Shown here one piece after another: positions 33,935 to 35,662 of a DNA stretch of 35,662 bases (positions are counted from its first letter, which is position 1; each line of letters opens with the position of its first letter). The translations under genes and the position numbers were made by a program. The notes under the pieces were generated by a model. It made no database searches, was not told the DNA's origin, and saw only the letters and a list, made by a program, of their open reading frames with translations. Source of the DNA: an uncultured Bacteroides sp. (GTDB lineage Bacteria; Bacteroidota; Bacteroidia; Bacteroidales; Bacteroidaceae); the NCBI GenBank assembly GCA_944320945.1, contig CALUJK010000032.1, positions 1 to 35,662 of the forward strand, read 5' to 3'.

Positions 33935-35032
33935 ATGAATGTAACTATGAAACTGAACAGAAACCATTTGAAATACACTCTTTACACCGCATTCGCCCTC
34001 ACGGTAGGCAGCATATTCATCACGGCATGCAGCGACCGCGTGGATGGTGTAGAGTTTGACGTACACACAGAAGGGAACGCCGTAGCCGGAGAACCGGTGA
34101 CATTCGTCTTCGACGGTAATCCGGACTACATTGTTTTCTACTCCGGCACCGAAGGCAACAGCTATGCCAACCGCAACCGAACGAACGTAGACTTGGAGAG
34201 CATGAGCATCAGTTACGTCATGACGCAACGTTACACCACCCGACAGGACTTCACGGAACCCATCATGCACATCATGGTGTCTGAAGACTTCAACGGACAA
34301 TTGACGCCCGAAGCCATTGCTGAAGCCACATGGACCGAACTCAGCGCACAGGCTGACCAAACTACTGAAGAACAGCCACTCCCTGTACCCAATCCCGATG
34401 CCATCGAAGCAAATCCCACTGGATACGCACGCGCCACCAATATCGACTTTTCCGACTATTGCGACCGCCAGTTCTATCTGGCATTTCGCTATCTGGCACC
34501 CGTGCATCCTACCAATACACAAGGAGGAAGCGGTGCCATGACCACCTACCGTAACCATCCCCGCGTCGATGTGGACAGCCTTTGCCTGACCAAAATAACG
34601 GCTACAGGTGAAACGGTACTGATAGATGACATGCTGAACGACTGGGGATTCAGCACCGTATTCGTGAACTCCACCACGCAAACCACCTACACCATCAGCA
34701 CGGTAAACCTGCTGTTCCAGCCGCAAAACGACCATTGCGATGACGAGGTGGAAGTATGGATGATCAGCCAGCTGATGGATCCCACCACTGTGGAACCCGA
34801 CCGCGGCACCGCCATCAAGCCCATCAATTCGCGCCTTTCATCCTACCAATACACCTACACCGACCCGGGCACTTACACCGCCACGTTCATTGCCACCAAC
34901 GCCAACATGTGGGATTCCGAACAAACCGTTCGCAACGTGCAAGTAACAGTGCAGTCCGCCAGCGATGAGGGTACCGCCGAAACTCCCTCTGAAGATGCCA
35001 ACAGCGAAACAACCACGACCGAGACCAATTAA
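33935..35032 (+). CDS. Surface lipoprotein, DUF5017-like, of the SusC/D locus
   Basis: This 365-residue protein follows SusD at the usual place of a SusE/F-type glycan-binding protein. The lipoprotein signal ends at C32 (SIFITAC); an in-frame ATG at 33947 would make it C28. The beginning of the mature part, VEFDVHTEGNAVAGEPVTFVFDGNPDYIVFYSGTEG, reads like a PKD/Ig-like DUF5017 domain. A middle domain contains NIDFSDYCDRQFYLAFRYLA and VNLLFQPQNDHCDDEVEVW, and SYQYTYTDPGTYTATFIAT is a second PKD-like motif. The last 25 residues are rich in Ser, Thr and Glu. Glycan binding is inferred from context. Confidence 0.8.
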   Translation: MNVTMKLNRNHLKYTLYTAFALTVGSIFITACSDRVDGVEFDVHTEGNAVAGEPVTFVFDGNPDYIVFYSGTEGNSYANRNRTNVDLESMSISYVMTQRYTTRQDFTEPIMHIMVSEDFNGQLTPEAIAEATWTELSAQADQTTEEQPLPVPNPDAIEANPTGYARATNIDFSDYCDRQFYLAFRYLAPVHPTNTQGGSGAMTTYRNHPRVDVDSLCLTKITATGETVLIDDMLNDWGFSTVFVNSTTQTTYTISTVNLLFQPQNDHCDDEVEVWMISQLMDPTTVEPDRGTAIKPINSRLSSYQYTYTDPGTYTATFIATNANMWDSEQTVRNVQVTVQSASDEGTAETPSEDANSETTTTETN

Positions 35033-35067
35033 CACTATAGTTCAATCCTTAAAAATGTAAACTGCGT

Positions 35068-35662
35068 ATGAAAAAAATTATTATGAGCGTACTGGGGGTA
35101 CTTCTCCTGACCACCGGCATACACGCACAAGAGCTAATTCAAGACGGAGAATTTGACAAAGCCGACCTTAGCGTGGCATACGGCAAAGTGAGCGACGGCA
35201 ACTTTAACGTGTGGTGCACCAACAACACCGAAGCACCGGGCGTAGCTACCATCAAGTTGGTGGACGACAAAGAGCGCGGCAAGGTGGTATCCTTTGCCGT
35301 AGACCCTAAACTGTCCACCTGGTACAAGGCATTCGTGGCACAACGCTACGAAGGACCGGTGGAACCGGGTATGTACCGCCTCACATTCTGGGCCAAATCG
35401 AAAGATGGAGGACAGGTGAAAGCTTTCATCCGCTTGACCGATGCCAACGGCAAGGACATCCAACGCTTTATCCTCTGCACCCAGAGCCAGCCTAAACAGG
35501 CCGACCGCAAGTTCTACGGCGGATTCGGGAAAGCTGACCCGGGCATGAAGTGGAAGCAATACACCGTGGACTTCAACTTTGCCAAAGTAAGCAACTCCAT
35601 CTATGCTTTCACTATGCAAGAAACGGAAGACGCCACGACAGAGGATCTGACCAACATCTCCA
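35068..35662 (+). CDS. Partial exported protein with carbohydrate-binding-like domain
   Basis: An open frame starts at ATG 35068 and runs past the window end without a stop (198 complete codons). The signal peptide is KKIIMSVLGVLLLTTGIHAQ. The mature part begins ELIQDGEFDKADLSVAYG and continues with GMYRLTFWAKSKDGGQVKAF and KWKQYTVDFNFA, the pattern of a CBM4/9- or galactose-binding-like jelly roll. It lies 35 bases after the DUF5017-like gene, so it belongs to the same locus. What follows the domain (binding protein or glycoside hydrolase) is outside the window. Confidence 0.8.
   Translation, partial: MKKIIMSVLGVLLLTTGIHAQELIQDGEFDKADLSVAYGKVSDGNFNVWCTNNTEAPGVATIKLVDDKERGKVVSFAVDPKLSTWYKAFVAQRYEGPVEPGMYRLTFWAKSKDGGQVKAFIRLTDANGKDIQRFILCTQSQPKQADRKFYGGFGKADPGMKWKQYTVDFNFAKVSNSIYAFTMQETEDATTEDLTNIS

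Noticed and set aside
33845-34735. A 296-codon antisense frame over the DUF5017-like gene
   Set aside because: It lies opposite a gene with a lipoprotein signal and family motifs, and shows no domain, signal or promoter of its own.
1-35662. CRISPR arrays, insertion sequences, phage or toxin-antitoxin genes
   Set aside because: No regularly spaced repeats, transposase or integrase motifs, or typical toxin-antitoxin pairs were seen on either strand.

Overview
The window reads as chromosomal DNA of a gut Bacteroidales (Bacteroides/Phocaeicola type). The evidence is a fused BioB-BioA gene, a SusC/SusD pair, a Rho with a long low-complexity insertion, several Bacteroidetes-only DUF families, and promoter boxes of the form TAnnTTTG instead of TATAAT. 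No CRISPR array, transposase, integrase, phage gene or rRNA is visible.

Layout. (1) 1-5864, + strand: a tight biotin operon, bioB-bioA fusion, bioF, bioG, bioC, bioD. It is GC-rich at its start and its promoter lies outside the window. (2) 6035-8041, - strand: rho, with an intrinsic terminator. Rho and an EFR1-type flavodoxin/ferredoxin gene diverge from paired promoters, and the latter has a foldable leader. (3) 9298-11685, - strand: recR, a small membrane protein and tilS, divergent from engB. (4) 12446-14319: a secreted DUF4923-like protein, tRNA-Ala(GGC) on the - strand with its own terminator, then DUF4286-ruvC. (5) 14396-18561: a pullulanase lipoprotein, a repeat-rich noncoding stretch, an unknown membrane-anchored protein and a clostripain-family lipoprotein. 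(6) 18567-23059: rlmH, a DUF4783-like gene overlapping nadC, then a sigma factor overlapping a TM/beta-barrel protein, followed by a DUF4858-like protein. (7) 23077-25082, - strand: a DUF4831-like protein, queD and queE. (8) 25248-27668, + strand: RNase Z, an ECF sigma factor, a small TM protein that looks like its anti-sigma factor, and a Spy/CpxP-like periplasmic protein; mazG converges on them. (9) 28916-35662, + strand: the start of a polysaccharide utilisation locus (SusC, SusD, a DUF5017-like surface lipoprotein and a carbohydrate-binding-like protein cut by the window end).

How the parts work together. The biotin operon encodes a full route: BioC methylates malonyl-ACP, fatty-acid synthesis extends it, BioG releases pimeloyl-ACP, and BioF, BioA, BioD and BioB finish the ring system. 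The middle of the window is housekeeping (termination, recombination, tRNA and rRNA modification, NAD and queuosine synthesis). Two separate sigma-factor cassettes look like envelope-sensing units. The right end is a glycan import system whose substrate and regulator are not in view.

I did not find a wholly new system. The points most worth checking are the foldable leader upstream of the flavodoxin/ferredoxin gene, the two sigma cassettes (especially the TM plus beta-barrel hybrid and the hairpin next to its sigma gene's start), the in-frame leader ahead of BioB, the structured repeat at 16.6-16.75 kb, and a nearly leaderless RNase Z promoter.
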